DNA of 64,000 bases from Hippasteria phrygiana (GCA_037893225.1 JAZGUH010000401.1:1116001-1180000), one strand, 5' to 3'. Shown: positions 1 through 11,862, numbered from the stretch's first letter. The notes: a model not told the origin generated them from the sequence alone. Numbers and translations are program-made.

Positions 1-50
1 ACAGTAAATTGTACGGTACGTCACGTCACACGCACAAATGGCGGACCACA

Positions 51-1830
51 TCATTTGTGGTCCAGGGGTGTTCGCGGTAATGTCTGCATTTCCAACGCTT
101 TCAAAATTAAAATACTACTTGTCATGAAGTCAAATAGATTCTCATAGTTTGCAAATGAGTTTATTAACATTCCCATATATAATTTCCGTAAAGAATTCCC
201 GAGGTAGACAAAGTTGTCGACCATGGCCAGTGAGGTTTTGTTGAACAGAACAGAAGGTATGGTCTTGAGTGATGGGGAAAGGGTGAAAACTACATGAGTT
301 ATATTTGCGTTTATGGAGAGTCCCAGGTTACTGGATACACGGTTGAAGATGTCAAAGGTCTTCTGCAGCATACAGCAACTCACGGACAAGGAGAGTGCGG
401 ACTTTGGTTTTAGCTTTGAGTCGGGCCAGGTTGAAGACTTTGCCCATCCTGCTACGGATGTAGACACCTTCTGCAAGATGTTGGTTAGTAAGCTCAAGAA
501 CTAAAGACAGGAAAACTGTGAAGAGTGTGGGTGCCAAAGGACAACCCTGTTTCACACCGTGTGCGACCGAAAATGCACCTGATAACACGCCACCTGAGCG
601 GACCTTGGCGAGCATGCCGCCATAGAACTGACGCAGCATAGCGATGAACTTGGGTGGAATCCCATATCTAGACAGGAGGCGCCATAGACCCTCTCGTGTG
701 ACAGTGTCAAATGCTTTTGCGAAATCAACAAACAGCATGAGGAGGGGTTGTTGTTGCTCGATGGCTTTCTCCTGTAGTTGACGCAGGGTAAATATCATAT
801 CAAGTGTGCTGCGTGCGGGCCTGAAACCACATTGAGATTATGGCAAGATATCTTCAGCAATTGGCTTGAGGCGATGTAATAGAAGCTTGCCAAAGATCTT
901 GCCAGGGATGGACAAGAGCGAGATACCGCGGTGTTTCACATTCGCGGCGGTCACCCTTACGCTTGAAGATCGTGACAATAGTCGCATCACTGAACTGTTG
1001 TTGGAGCTGGTTGGACACCCAACAGTGGTTGAAAAACTCCAGAAGGGCATCGAGTAACCTCTCGCCGCCAGCTCAGATCACTTCCAATGAGATGCCGTCA
1101 GCACCCACAGCTTTGCCACTAGCAGAACGTGCAACAACAGTCACAACTTCATCGCGTCTTGGTGGTTCCTCTAGCTCATGTTGTATTGGTCGCTGCTGGA
1201 TGGAGTCGGCTGCTTTTGAGTTGTTCAAAAGACTGTTAAAATGTTCTTTCCAATGTTGAAGATTCGATATATGATCACTGAGGAGCGTTGAGCCATCAGC
1301 GCTTAGCAGGAGAGCTGCAGTTGAGCTGGTGGGGCCGAAGACTCTTTTGAGCATAGATCTGGGATGTTGCCAAGAGTTGTAATGATGGTTTGGTAGGTTA
1401 AAAAAGGTGTTAGTGATAGCCAGTTGAATTCGGTGCAGAGGGCCAAGAGCCGTTCACCCTTCGTGTTGCAGTTACCTTGACCAAAACGCCCAATAGCTGG
1501 AGACCACACTTCATGGTTAGACCCAATGCGAGCATTAAAGTCTCAGAGAAGTATTTTGTCCTTTTCAGGGACGGAACGAAGGAGACCAGAGAGGGCTTCG
1601 TAAATTGAAACTCGTCCTTTGCTTATTCTGGACTAGGCAAAGTTGGAGCATAAGCTGCAATAACGAAAACATGGTTGTGTCGTTGTAGTTGGATGCGAAG
1701 AGATATCAGCCGATCTGAATGTGCTTTTGGTAACTCAGAGAGCTGTTTGATGAGGGAGTTCTCGATAGCAAGGCCTACCCCTGCCTGACCCTGGCGTTTA
1801 GGACCGGACCAGAACACGGTGTGACTCTGT
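51..1830 (-). mobile_element. Degraded non-LTR retrotransposon (LINE), endonuclease plus reverse transcriptase
   Basis: Read on the minus strand, this is the body of a LINE ORF2-type protein broken by frameshifts and stops. The N-terminal part (about 1817-1303) matches an apurinic-type endonuclease, with the text AAYAPTLPSPE and later a WSPAIGRFG...N-KGERLL block. The middle (1354-1073) is the linker leading into the RT with GKAVGADGI. About 1050-838 carries RGISLLSIPGKIFGKLLLHRL. About 798-352 carries RT motif A (FVDFAKAFD) and motif B (GVKQGCPLAP). 497-51 carries the post-catalytic YLGN-type motif. The catalytic YADD box is damaged and reads YAAED. An internal deletion appears to join the endonuclease C-terminus to the RT linker near 1355. 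It cannot encode a working enzyme. The RT identity is clear; the clade is not. Confidence 0.85.
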
Positions 1831-3355
1831 TCTCTTCGGAAACAGTCTGGAGTTCAGCAGGAGACCGCCCTGTTGTAGCCGAGTTCCACAGTTGCAAACT
1901 GGCAATGGGGGAGGTAAACCTTCCCCCGAAAAAAAGAGAAAAAACTAGTGCGCATGCGGCAATTCTGTATGTAAATGCAGAACATTTTCTCTTCACGCAC
2001 GCGCACATACACAAAAGAGCTGATGTGAAGTTGCACACTATAGTCTGGTAGCAAGCGATCGAGATACGTGTAATCTACTGGCCGAAAGTTCAGGCGCGAG
2101 TAAGTTCGCGATCGGAGCTGTTATGCTCATTGCAGGCAGGCGCCGGTGGACTATTTGGTGAAAGTTGGCCCGAAAAGTGAGGTTTGAGGAAGTTTGTAAT
2201 TGCCAGAGTATTATAAAATTGACGTGTCATCAGATCAGTCAGAATTATTCTAGAATGTGTACGCTGAAGTCTCGGTAATAACATGCTGCGATGAAGGCGC
2301 CCTTCGTCCAGTGAGTCGTAATATTGCAAAATGACTAAAATAATATAATCCTGCCTTTTAGATAAATCCTTTTTATCACCACACGAAACTACCACCATGA
2401 TTTTTAGAAAGCGTTATTCTACAAAATTCCGTATTTCCTTTGTTTAGGAAAACTGAAGAAATATTAATAAAATCGTATTTAATTCAGGGAAATGTCTACG
2501 ATTTTGGTGTAAATATTGTAAGCGTTCTTATCCTAAAATGTCGTCTTTTTTTTAAAACAAAACTGATGATTTTTGGACAATCAGAGCTCGTTTTTGTTTA
2601 TGCAGTTCATATTGTGTACACGTGAAATTTAATTAATGTTGCTTATTTCTATCTTGCAAAAAAACGACATTTGATTTCTAGCAGATCATCAAAATATTAT
2701 CTGCGAGCGTCGTCTGCTTCGAAAACCTTCGTAGATGGCCCAGTGCGCATGCGTAAAATTAAAACCAAGTAGCACACGTACGGTCCATGTGGCGGAAACA
2801 TACGTGCCCTGGCCTCTCGCGGCGGCCATTTATCGGGTATAGACGTAACGACGTCTTGAACCAAGACTATCTCGAGGCTAAATTATGGAGGAAAATATAC
2901 GGTACATGGTGACAATCAAACCCTCGTTTTAGACATTGTACTGAAGGAAACAATAAACCAGACAGTACCGGTAGCCAGGTATATATCTGGACATGCACAT
3001 GATTTATTGCAAAAGGCTTCTAACCAATAAAAGGGGATTTAATTATTCCACTTTATTTTAACTGCAGGTACCTTCATCATAAACGCCAAATAGACACTAT
3101 AATGCAACTATCACTCTGTGCATACAACCAAATAAGCAATACTCAGTACTGTTGAAGTAACGTCATTAAATGAAACGTTTCCCCCATTCAAGTTTTCATT
3201 GGAAACAATTAATATACAGTGGGTTATTTTTATTAAAAACGTTTAATGACAGTAGTGAATTTTTCCATTCAAGTCAACTTATGCAGTGTTTTCTTTTTAA
3301 TTTGTTTTGAAGCCCTTCCACGTAGACAACAGATTGTCAGATACACATTTGCACG
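1831..3355. other. Intergenic stretch with no recognised gene
   Basis: No ORF here looks like a known protein. A short piece at about 2849-2870 (GTCTTGAACCAAGACTA) matches the end of the dispersed repeat family found at 40703, 41572, 43290 and 48115, so it is probably a relic. If 3356 is the true first exon, the promoter of the MAM gene should lie at the right end of this stretch. I see no clear core promoter motif. Confidence 0.4.
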
Positions 3356-3422
3356 ATGTTTCTGCAAGGAGCGACTGCCCTGCTTGTGATTCTTGCTTCA
3401 GTAACACGTAAGGATTGCCAAG
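3356..3422 (+). CDS. Candidate first coding exon (signal peptide) of the MAM-domain gene
   Basis: ATG at 3356 opens a peptide, MFLQGATALLVILASVTR followed by KDCQ, which has a short N-region, a hydrophobic core and small residues before a plausible cleavage site. This is the form of a secretory signal peptide. The exon ends in CAAG|GTAAAA, a good splice donor, after one base of a codon (phase 1). The first MAM exon at 30507 begins in phase 1, so the two can be joined in frame, either directly or through unseen exons. In that case the intron is 27,084 bp. The same ORF read without splicing stops soon after, as expected for an exon. The match of signal peptide, donor and phase is suggestive, but a chance hydrophobic ORF cannot be excluded without transcript data. 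Confidence 0.45.
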
Positions 3423-4111
3423 GTAAAAACATACCGCAGACTTTTGATCGATGTTAATGAGAGCCGTGGCCTTTGACAAAAGTTTCTGCCAAACTTCTCT
3501 TGCTACGCCAATTTCTCCCAGTGACAGTAGTTGGTATATTCCTTTTATTTTAACGATAAAAGTTGTCAATGTTCTTATTTGCATTTTTATAAAAGATGAT
3601 CATAAGAGCACAAGTAAGCTATTCTTCAGTAAAAACTAAATCTTGGCTAAAAGTCACGCATGTAACTCCAAATGAGTAACCATGAGTGTCTTTCCAACAG
3701 AAAAAGAGTGATGAAAAACGTCAGATAAAATGAACGCGTTTTAGTTAAAGTACATTATTTGATTTGATTTGATATATTTCCACACATCATTCTTACAATA
3801 ATTTAAACAACAGATTATATACAGCATTTAGATGATGAGAGGAGGAGGCTGTCAGAAAGACGATGCTTGTACAGGGCCAGGCCCCCTTGATTAAAGAATT
3901 CAGTTTAAACTTAAATTCATAGTCTACTTTTTTTAACTAAGACAAGTCAAAAACAAACATGGGTAAAATTAGAAACTAGGTTTGATACAAAATAAGGAAA
4001 TATGCTCGTTTAAATCATCAGTCTTAGGCATTAACCAAACACAAAACAAGGCTTATATCAATATAGGGCGCAATAGAGGGCGCACTATACAATTGGTTTG
4101 GAACATTATAA
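3423..4111. other. Non-coding stretch after candidate exon 1
   Basis: AT-rich sequence with only short chance ORFs and no recognised domain or repeat structure. If exon 1 is real, this is the start of a 27-kb first intron. Confidence 0.4.
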
Positions 4112-4421
4112 GGCCGTGTCCGAATAAGCAAGTTCGGTATTTCAACTGCGCATGTGCACATTGACCTAACGCGCGCGTATGAACGCGCAAGGTGGTCGCA
4201 CAACGTGCACGTGTTAAATTCAATCAGAGTGGGCGTTCGCGTAACATCGTGTGACATTACTTGAGCAATTTTATCCCGAATAACCTTTGACCTTCGAGAT
4301 ACCGAACTGGCTTATTATATTACTTTGCTACGGCTGAATGTTACACATGGTAGCGGCTGCAGCCACTTCCCATAGACTCATGTGAAATTTCAAGCCGTAG
4401 CAAAGTAATTCGGACACGGCC
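4112..4421. mobile_element. PIF/Harbinger-type MITE, 310 bp, TAA target duplication
   Basis: The element begins GGCCGTGTCCGAATAAGC and ends in the inverse, ATTCGGACACGGCC, with TAA directly outside both ends (4109-4111 and 4422-4424). A TWA duplication next to ends starting with GG is the Harbinger pattern. It has no coding capacity. A second inner palindrome (CTTTGCTACGGCTTG type) lies near the right end. A segment of about 50 bp inside it (4172-4215, GCGCGCGTATGAACGCGC) recurs just outside the element at 4528-4575, so some rearrangement has occurred around it. Confidence 0.75.
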
Positions 4422-6084
4422 TAAGTACATGTGCCATTAATCTTGTGTGCATTTTTTACCAGCATAAGCCAGTGCGGTATTTCATGAGCACAATGACACG
4501 GGTCACGGGTCATTCGGGATAACTAAAGCGCGCGTATAAACGCGCAAGGTGGTCACACAACGCGCACGTGTTAAATAAGCCAGTCCGGTATCTCTTGTAC
4601 CATATAATAGTTTCGTTTTTAATCACTGTCAAACCCTTGCCAAACATCTACAGAATAAAAGGCGGGGAAACTCAAGATTCCTTCTCTTTACTTTTGTATA
4701 CAAATGTGTTCAATATTTACAATAATTATTTTACAAACTTGCTGATGTATAAGTTTAAACAACAAATATCTTTCAGCTTTAACCCGTTGAAGCCAGCTAT
4801 AGCGTCTATATAGTATGGACGTAAAAAAATTACCACCTTCCGAGATGACGGCTATACACGCATTCTCTGCATTTTCAATCGATTGTTGGATTATTGTGTA
4901 TACTGTTAGGAACACAAAGTTAACGTTGTCAGTGTTATGAAATTCCCCTCACAGAATGTGTATATGCGCCCCTCATAGATCAGTATTATGAACAACCGGC
5001 ACAAGCAAATGTTTTGTCACAGGCCACGCGCCACTTATTTGCATACGCGTGCCACTTCGGCTAACCTGTGAATGAATGGGTCGAAGTTGTTTACGCCAAG
5101 CCGTGCCAGAAAGTTCTAGGTCAATCTTGTGTACGGCTAGCTCTTTCGAGAAGCTGTGTAGAGGATTATTTTTAGATGTGACGTAATTTGTACGATTCTC
5201 TAGAATTTCTAGTAATCTCTGGAATGAATGAAATCCTTTATATACGGGCTAGCTTGGGAATTAAATCAGGACTTTAGACGGGCGGAGAATTTCGTTGGCA
5301 TTTCGGTAATCGACTTTATCGAGCCGTTTTATTAGTGTTCATTCGTTTTGAACGTACACAGGATGGTCATTTACGTCTCAGCCAATGAAATGCCTTGCTT
5401 ATAAGGCTCCGCCCACTGTTACTGTCCACCGCGACCGTCCACTACCTTACCTTTATTATTCAAATTACACAGCGCTTGTATTAATTATAATAACAGGGCA
5501 AGAGGATTTCAACTAGTCCATCGGTAGGAAAATCAGAATAACAAAAAAGAATTCTGGGCGGCAGGGTCTCGAACAGTGAGATGGATTTGTGTACTGTATT
5601 GTGACAACTGCACGACATGACTTGATAAAGGAATGCATTTGAAACGTAACCTGGGAATGGATTATTCATTCTCATGTTGAAATTTAAAAAGAAAATTGTC
5701 TGCCATTTTTCTACCAATAAATGTAAATACAAATCAATCTATCTTACAATCTATCTTACACCTGTATACTGTCATCGGAATCCTATTTCTTTAATCTCCG
5801 CCAAAAACTGTGATCAGCAGTATCACATGTATTACGAATAAATAATTATAGATTTGGTCTTTGATGAAGGTCTTACTTAAGACCGAAATGGAGGCCAGCT
5901 AATTTTGTTTGGTAAAATTTGGGTCTATGTAGTGACTGTACCCTGTCTGAGCCTTATTATCAAGTTCCTTGTGTTCCAAATGCCTTGTCACATAAAAATT
6001 GTAAAGATTACAGTTACCTGTGATAATCACAATTTGAGCAGCAACAAATTCGCACGCTTATAAACAAAGCCTGTGTCTAAAAAA

Positions 6085-6620
6085 ATCGTAAACGTAAGAC
6101 ACCGTCAGTCTTTAGAATAACAAGGCATTTTGAACGCAAGAAAATAATAAGGCTAATACAGGGTACGGGCACTACTTAGATTTATAATAGAAACAGTATA
6201 CGTAGGATTTTAAAGGCTTATACGTAGGGTACCGTCAGTCTTCAGAATTTGGAACGCAAGAAAACAATAACGCTGAGGCGGGGTACGGTCACTACCTTAG
6301 ACTTTATTACAATAGAAACAGTACGTAGGATTTGAAAGGCTTATACGTAGGGTACCGTCAGTCTTTAGAATTTGGAACGCAAGAAAACAATAAGGCTAAT
6401 GCGGGGAACGGTCACTACCTGGATTTACAATAGAAACAGTAGGATTTGAAAGGCGTATGATACCGTCAGTCTTTAGAATTTGGAATGCAAGGGAATAATA
6501 ATGCTATAAGGCGGGGTAAGGTCACAACTTAAATTTACAATAGAAACTCCCCAGGATTTTAAAGGTTTATAGGTAGGGTAACATAATTCATTAAAAAAAA
6601 AAATTTTTGGAACGCAAGGA
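6085..6620 (+). repeat. Tandem repeat, period about 107-130 bp, four to five copies
   Basis: The phrase ACCGTCAGTCTTTAGAAT recurs near 6101, 6231, 6355 and 6462. Each time it is followed by GGAACGCAAG, then AATAA.GCT, GGGGTACGGTCACTAC and ATAGAAACAGTA. Later units are progressively shorter and more degraded. It is a small satellite-like block inside the fold-back element. Confidence 0.75.
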
Positions 6621-6665
6621 TATGTTAGGGTTAATTAATGTAGACTATGGCCGGAATATAATTAA

Positions 6666-6667
<2 letters not shown>

Positions 6668-6716
<49 letters not shown>
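6668..6716. repeat. (TA)n microsatellite
   Basis: About 49 bp of uninterrupted TA dinucleotides. Confidence 0.95.
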
Positions 6717-6718
<2 letters not shown>

Positions 6719-6937
6719 CTTTACAAAGGCTTGCGAAGGGTATTTTCAGTATCCGGAACAGCACGACATTGGGAAATACATAAATATTTATGCAGACAGA
6801 CTATAATGTGGGGCACGAAATAGGACACGCTCTGCAGATAAATGCGAGGATGAGCATCAATAGTGAGGAGAGGGTACTTGTTTTGATGTCTTACACCTCG
6901 TTGGGCCCTTGTGGTTAACCCCTACCCCAACCTTCTC

Positions 6938-7046
6938 CACCCCACCCCGACCACCCTCACCCCAACCCCCACCCCGACCACCCTCACCCCAACCCCCACC
7001 CCGACCACCCTCACCCCAACCCCCACCCCGACCACCCTCACCCCAA
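6938..7046 (+). repeat. 27-bp C-rich minisatellite, four copies
   Basis: GACCACCCTCACCCC recurs at 6949, 6976, 7003 and 7030, giving an exact 27-bp period. The period is a multiple of three, so it gives an open frame of Thr-Pro repeats that is very unlikely to be a gene. Confidence 0.9.
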
Positions 7047-7387
7047 TTTTCTTTTTTTATTCTGATTTTTGTACCGAAGGACGAGTGAAATTCCTTGCCC
7101 TGTTATTATAATTAGATAAGCACTGTGCAATTTGAATAAGAAAAGTAAATTAGTGGACGGTCACGGTGGGCAGTAACTGTGGGCGGAGCGTATAAGCAAA
7201 AGGCATTTATTGGCTGAGACGTATATGACCGTCCTGTGTACGTTCAAAACGAATGAACACTATTTGGACCTGTGACCTGTATATGACTCGTCTGCGTAGG
7301 AGCGTCTGGAGACAGTTAGAGCCAGTTAGAGCTGTGTTTTATTTCCGGAAAAGAGACATTTATCTGTGAACTGTCGTCGGTTCATTA

Positions 7388-8561
7388 GGCCAAAAAAAAA
7401 GTGTTTGGTTGTCCTCGACCGCCCGCCCCTATTTTTCGGCCTCGCCAAAAAAAAGAAAAAAATCAAAATATTTCTTTTTTCAATTTTATCCCAAAACTCG
7501 AATTGATTTCGCTGGTTGATTCGTTCCAATCTCGTTTCCATCTTTATTTTGTTATTTGTAATGCACAAACACGACCCTACCTTTTACTCCAGAGTTTGAA
7601 AGTTCATATTCTAGTATCAGTGTGTGACTTCGCACAATAAATACTCAATGGAAATACAAGCGGGACAGAAATACACAAATGCAGCGTGGCCACTCATCAA
7701 ATTTCAAATTCCCAAGATTCATCCAGTAAAATTCCCAAGAATTCCCAAGGCGATGGGAAAACACTGCGCAAAGAGCATCGGAATAAGCACTTTGCGCATG
7801 TGCAATCCATATTTTTTCCACCAAAATTCCCAAGATCTTGGGAAAAATCCCAAGGAGTGGCCACAGTGCACACATGTATAACGCACAACGATAAAATGTT
7901 ATGAAAATCTCTTTTTGAGAAATAAACTTATGAATAAATAAAATCTCAAAATGTTTCTAAATATATTCTTTAATCACTATATATTTTAATATTTAGTTTG
8001 GAAATTTGTTGTATATTTACACAAACGATTAAATAATAAATATTCAAACAAAAAAATGCATCAACTGAACGTGTATATGCACAGGGGAAGCCAAGATGGC
8101 GTCTTTAATACACGCTCAGCATTCATTGCAAACTGGGTGTAAAAGTCTTGTTTGATTGTATGTGCAGTGTGGCTACCACATCGAAACTTTGGGAGGTTTT
8201 TTTGGTCGAATGTTCAGCCAGCTCAAATACAGCTGAAACACACAAAGGTCGCGTCCACCAAAAAGTGGTCAATAGAGTGACATTGAGCCCCGGGAGATAA
8301 GTGTCAGCACTGGCATCCTTAGGGCTACGGTATTGTTCGGATGGAGTGAAGGACCCGGCGACCATCGCTGAAGAGGCAGCCGTATTACGTATATTAAACT
8401 GTTTATCGGCCTAACAACATTTGTGTGTTTGTTTTACTTTGTGTATAATTTGAAGTTGGACTTCCGGGAAATCAAAAAAAAAATTATAAATCCCCCCGCC
8501 CGCCCGCCCCCCACTGGCGAATGGGTTGTGGAGGACAACCAAACAATTGTTTTTGTTGGCC
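7388..8561. mobile_element. Harbinger-like non-autonomous element, 1174 bp, TTA target duplication (copy 1)
   Basis: Ends are GGCCAAAAAAAAAGTGTTTGG and the inverse ACAATTGTTTTTGTTGGCC. Both carry the subterminal phrase TTTGGTTGTCCTC. TTA lies directly outside each end (7385-7387 and 8562-8564). No transposase ORF is present. A second copy in opposite orientation lies at 19365-21916. Parts of the interior (for example GGAATTCTTGGGAATTTTACTGG, read on the minus strand) are shared by both copies, so this is one family. Confidence 0.8.
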
Positions 8562-9041
8562 TTATTTGGGGTCTCATATCCCCATATTTTCGCGACAGGA
8601 GCCAGTTTGTGTCGTCCCCCGCTGTTTTCGTCTCTCTTCGGCTGTTTTGGAGGTGAATTCGACTCGTGTTCCAGCTCGTCAAAGAAACTGTATTTGCTCA
8701 CATTATTGGAGTTGTCCTTGTCCGTTGCTGAGTGCCCAAGCCGAGTGCTGAGTGCCCAATTCTCAAGTATTCTCATTATTAAATCACATTGTTTCTTTGT
8801 TCTTTATATCAGTGTGATCTTGTTTGATTTCTTTGTTTCATCTGAGAAAATTCAGGCTTTTTCTTGTAATTTATATTTACGAATAGTCTGGAGATTTTCA
8901 GACCGTAACAATACCACGCTTGGCTGCACAAGCCGGCATGGCACCCCGGCGCCCCATTAATAACACCCTTACTCAAGGGGTTAACAAAGATTATATTGAT
9001 GAATGTAGGTGTATTGTTAATGATATTGTTAACCGATGCAC

Positions 9042-9428
9042 AGACGTCTAAATCTTAGGTCAGGCAGGTACCGCGGTTTAAAATATTTCATGACGTGTGT
9101 GTTAGTCCGAGTGACGTCAGTGGCATCATTCAAATTAACTATTTTTGCAAAATCCCGTCGGCAAAATACTACAAAAGTGTGGCATTGATTTTTTTAAGTT
9201 TGTATATATAATTGAGAATTCAAATTCCAGGATCCGTAACGGGCACGGGTCTGACAGACATTTTTTTTATTGCGAACATCAACGTTAACAGCCGAATGCT
9301 ACCGAAAACAAGTTCGGAAAACTTCGGCCATTTTCGGAAAATGTCAGAATTCTGACAGTTTTCGTCACGTGACATTGGGGCTTATTCATCAGAAATAGTC
9401 AGAATATTTTGGTCTGGGAACCAGACTA
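9042..9428. mobile_element. Truncated copy of the TAGTCTG-ended (Mutator-like) element
   Basis: This region is an inverted, diverged match to 23554-24170, sharing the stretches TTAACAGCCGAATGCTACCG, GACAGTTTTCGTCACGTGAC and ATATATAATTGAGAATTC. It ends at 9428 with the family terminus GGGAACCAGACTA. The other terminus is missing: similarity stops at about 9042. It lacks the SINE present in the 23.5-kb copy, so it serves as the empty site for that SINE. Confidence 0.7.
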
Positions 9429-9892
9429 GATGATACTGTTTACTTAAGATTTTTGCCGGTATGTTAATGATTCAGCTATTTTTAATCGCGCGCGATCTGA
9501 TTGGTCCTAAATTGAACGACATGTTGAATAATTCATGCTACATGCGCGCGTGATAAACATCGCGCGATGAACGCGCGTTGGTTTAAAACGGTCAACGGTA
9601 AAACATTCCAGGTAACTGATTGGACATTCGTAAATGAATATATGAGATTCAGCTGCACAAACCAAGAAGCTATTGGCCATTAGGAAACATACGTTATTTA
9701 TGCTAGATAATTTACATATCCACTCACCCCCCCCCCCCCCCCCCACCCCCAATTCGCTCCGGAATTCCAACGCAAAATATAGAAAATCATAAAACCCGCA
9801 AGTTACAGAATCATCAAGGCTGCGCTCCCGACAGATATGGAACGCCATTGCTATCTTCGGTGGCTTCAGGTCGTTGGCTTCGTCATTTTCAT

Positions 9893-10330
9893 CATTCGGT
9901 TCGGCAATTCCATCATTCAATTTGGCAATTTCATCATTCCATTCGGCAATTTCGCCATTTCGTTTTGCATTTCGACATTCCGTTCGGCAATATCACCATT
10001 CGGTTTGGCATATCACCATTCTGTTCGGCATTATCATCATTCAACTCGGCAACTTATCCTTGCATTTGGCAAAATCTTCATTCAATTCGGCAATATCTTC
10101 ATTCAATTCGGCAACGTTATCATTACATTCGGCAATGTCACCATTCCGTTTGGCATTTCACCATTTTGTTTAGCAATTTCATAATTCAATTCGGCAATTT
10201 CATAATTCAATTTGGCAATTTCATCATTCAATTCGGCAATTTCACCATTCAATTTGACAAATTCACCATTCCGTTCGGCAATTTCGCCGTTTCGTTTGGC
10301 AATTTCACCTTTCTGTTCTGCTGATTGTCG
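9893..10330 (+). repeat. 21-bp degenerate tandem array, about 20 copies
   Basis: The unit is close to TTCGGCAATTTCATCATTCAA. The 21-bp period keeps all three + frames open over long stretches. One frame gives a seven-residue peptide repeat of the form FGNxxIx. It is more degenerate after 10330, where CATTCCGCAATTC phrases continue to about 10490. I see no start, domain or splice context that supports a gene. Confidence 0.85.
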
Positions 10331-10800
10331 TTATTTGGTAGTACTCGATTTTCTGTGCTCGCATAGCTATTCGGTTTTACAAGTAATTGTCCTTTACTGC
10401 GGGTCCGTCCTTTCATTCGCCAATATCACCATTCCGCAATTCACTTTCATCGTTCCGCAATTCAATTTCATCATGCGGTGTGGCAATTCAGCGTTCTGTG
10501 TGCAGTGACCTGTGTATGGTAGCCTTGAAGGGACATTGCAAATCGTGAATATTGACGTCAATATTTGCGTAAAAAAAATCCACGTCCTGCTATCCGTTCG
10601 TAATTTTTTTTACGCGAGTTTTTTCGAGCAAGCTGCATGGGTGCTGGTTGTCAAGTCGATGTGCGCATGCGCAAAATGCATTTCACGCATGGTACAGCTA
10701 GCTTCTTAAATACTGTATATTCGTTTATACGCGTGTTATTATATGTGTGATACCCTCAGTTGTCATTGATATTTCAACTTGTGGGTGATTTGGTACCGCC
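10331..10800. other. Non-coding stretch
   Basis: Apart from the degenerate tail of the 21-bp array, nothing recognisable. A short palindrome, AATATTGACGTCAATATT, lies at about 10549-10566. Confidence 0.4.
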
Positions 10801-11250
10801 GGGCAAAAGCTACCCGCGATATTGAAAACTTAAATCAATGCGACAAAAGGAGGTACTGTTTAAAACGAAATCTTTCAGTTCATGCAACAGATTTTCGAGA
10901 AATGTCAAGAAATTATTAACTAATTTTGCATAAGATTTCAGAATAGGTTTAAGCAAAGCCACACCATGTTATGTTTAGCATTGTTTAATGAGTCATTTTT
11001 ATAAAAAAAATTCAGGTCCATTCAGTCAGTCAGCAGTTTCAGTCAGTCAATCAGTCAGTCAGCAGTTTGCAGCAGTTTAATTCATTTTCATGTTTATAAA
11101 ACAATTACGAGTCGTTTCCAGTGGGCTCATTTGAAAGAGTTGAGGACACCGATTACTTTGGGTTCAGAACAGTACCGGTAGCCTCTTTGAAAGAAAGTGT
11201 ACCCCCCATGTTTTGAGAAATTCATATTTTTCCTTCATACTCCTAACTGT
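10800..11250 (+). repeat. Dispersed repeat, copy 1 (related to 24220-24780 and 28300-28930)
   Basis: The phrases GACAAAAGGAG, GATTTTCGAGAAATGTCAAGAAATTA, TTTCAGAATAGGT and TTTGAAAGAAAGTGTACC recur in the same order at 24260-24540 and, inverted, at 28680-28870. No coding content is recognisable. It may be part of an old transposon. Confidence 0.65.
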
Positions 11251-11540
11251 CACCTTCCTGTGCTATTCCAGTAACGGATTATTCCCCCAAAAAAGCGTTC
11301 TGTTTTATAGGATTTCCCTACCAATTTTACCATGTTTTCGTTCATTTTAACGCCTGGCTCATTTAATTTAGATTGAAATTGAATGATCAGACAGATCGTC
11401 ATTCAACAATCAAAAATAATCATTCAAATTCACTATCGGAGCATTACATCGTCTTTAAAGCTTCAGTCGTGCCTGTAAAAGATGCATTCAAATTAAAAGT
11501 ATCGTATTGTTCATTTAATTTCATCTGCACCTAAAAATTG

Positions 11541-11862
11541 AAGTGTTGAATCAAACACTTACATGTATGCGGTCAGTGACATCACTTTGAAAGTGTGGAA
11601 TCCAGCATTTTAAATGTTGAATCCAGCATTTTAAATGTTAAATTTAGATATTAAACTGTTAATTCAACGTTTAAAATGTTGATTCAACAATTTCAACAAA
11701 AAGTTTGGGGAAATGTTGAATTAACACTTAAATTGTTGAATCAGCATTTTAAACATTAAACTCACATTTAAAAATGCTGGATTTAACATTTAAAATGCTG
11801 GATTCCACACTTTCAAAGTGTGGTCACTGACCGCACACATGTAAGTGTTGGATTAAACACTT
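11541..11862. mobile_element. Palindromic MITE, 322 bp, about 95-bp inverted arms
   Basis: The left arm starts AAGTGTTGAATCAAACACTT and contains GCGGTCAGTGAC and CTTTGAAAGTGTGGAATCC. The right arm is its inverse, ending AAGTGTTGGATTAAACACTT. The centre is made of diverged TTAAATGTTGAATC units. No ORF. Superfamily not assigned. Confidence 0.8.

Larger units (their letters stand above)
5333..7262. mobile_element. Fold-back element with about 230-bp inverted arms enclosing tandem repeats
   Basis: The left arm (about 5333-5565, starting TAGTGTTCATTCGTTTTGAA) is repeated in inverse orientation at about 7040-7262, which ends TTCAAAACGAATGAACACTA. Both arms also share GGCAAGG, TTATTATAATTA and the block around the GGGCGGAG motif, with moderate divergence. 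No transposase is visible in the 1.9 kb. The interior holds a 123-bp-period tandem repeat, a TA microsatellite and a 27-bp minisatellite. I found no convincing target duplication. It is probably a non-autonomous fold-back or long-TIR DNA element. Confidence 0.65.

Noticed and set aside
6911..7111. Thr-Pro repeat protein
   Set aside because: Translation of the 27-bp C-rich minisatellite.
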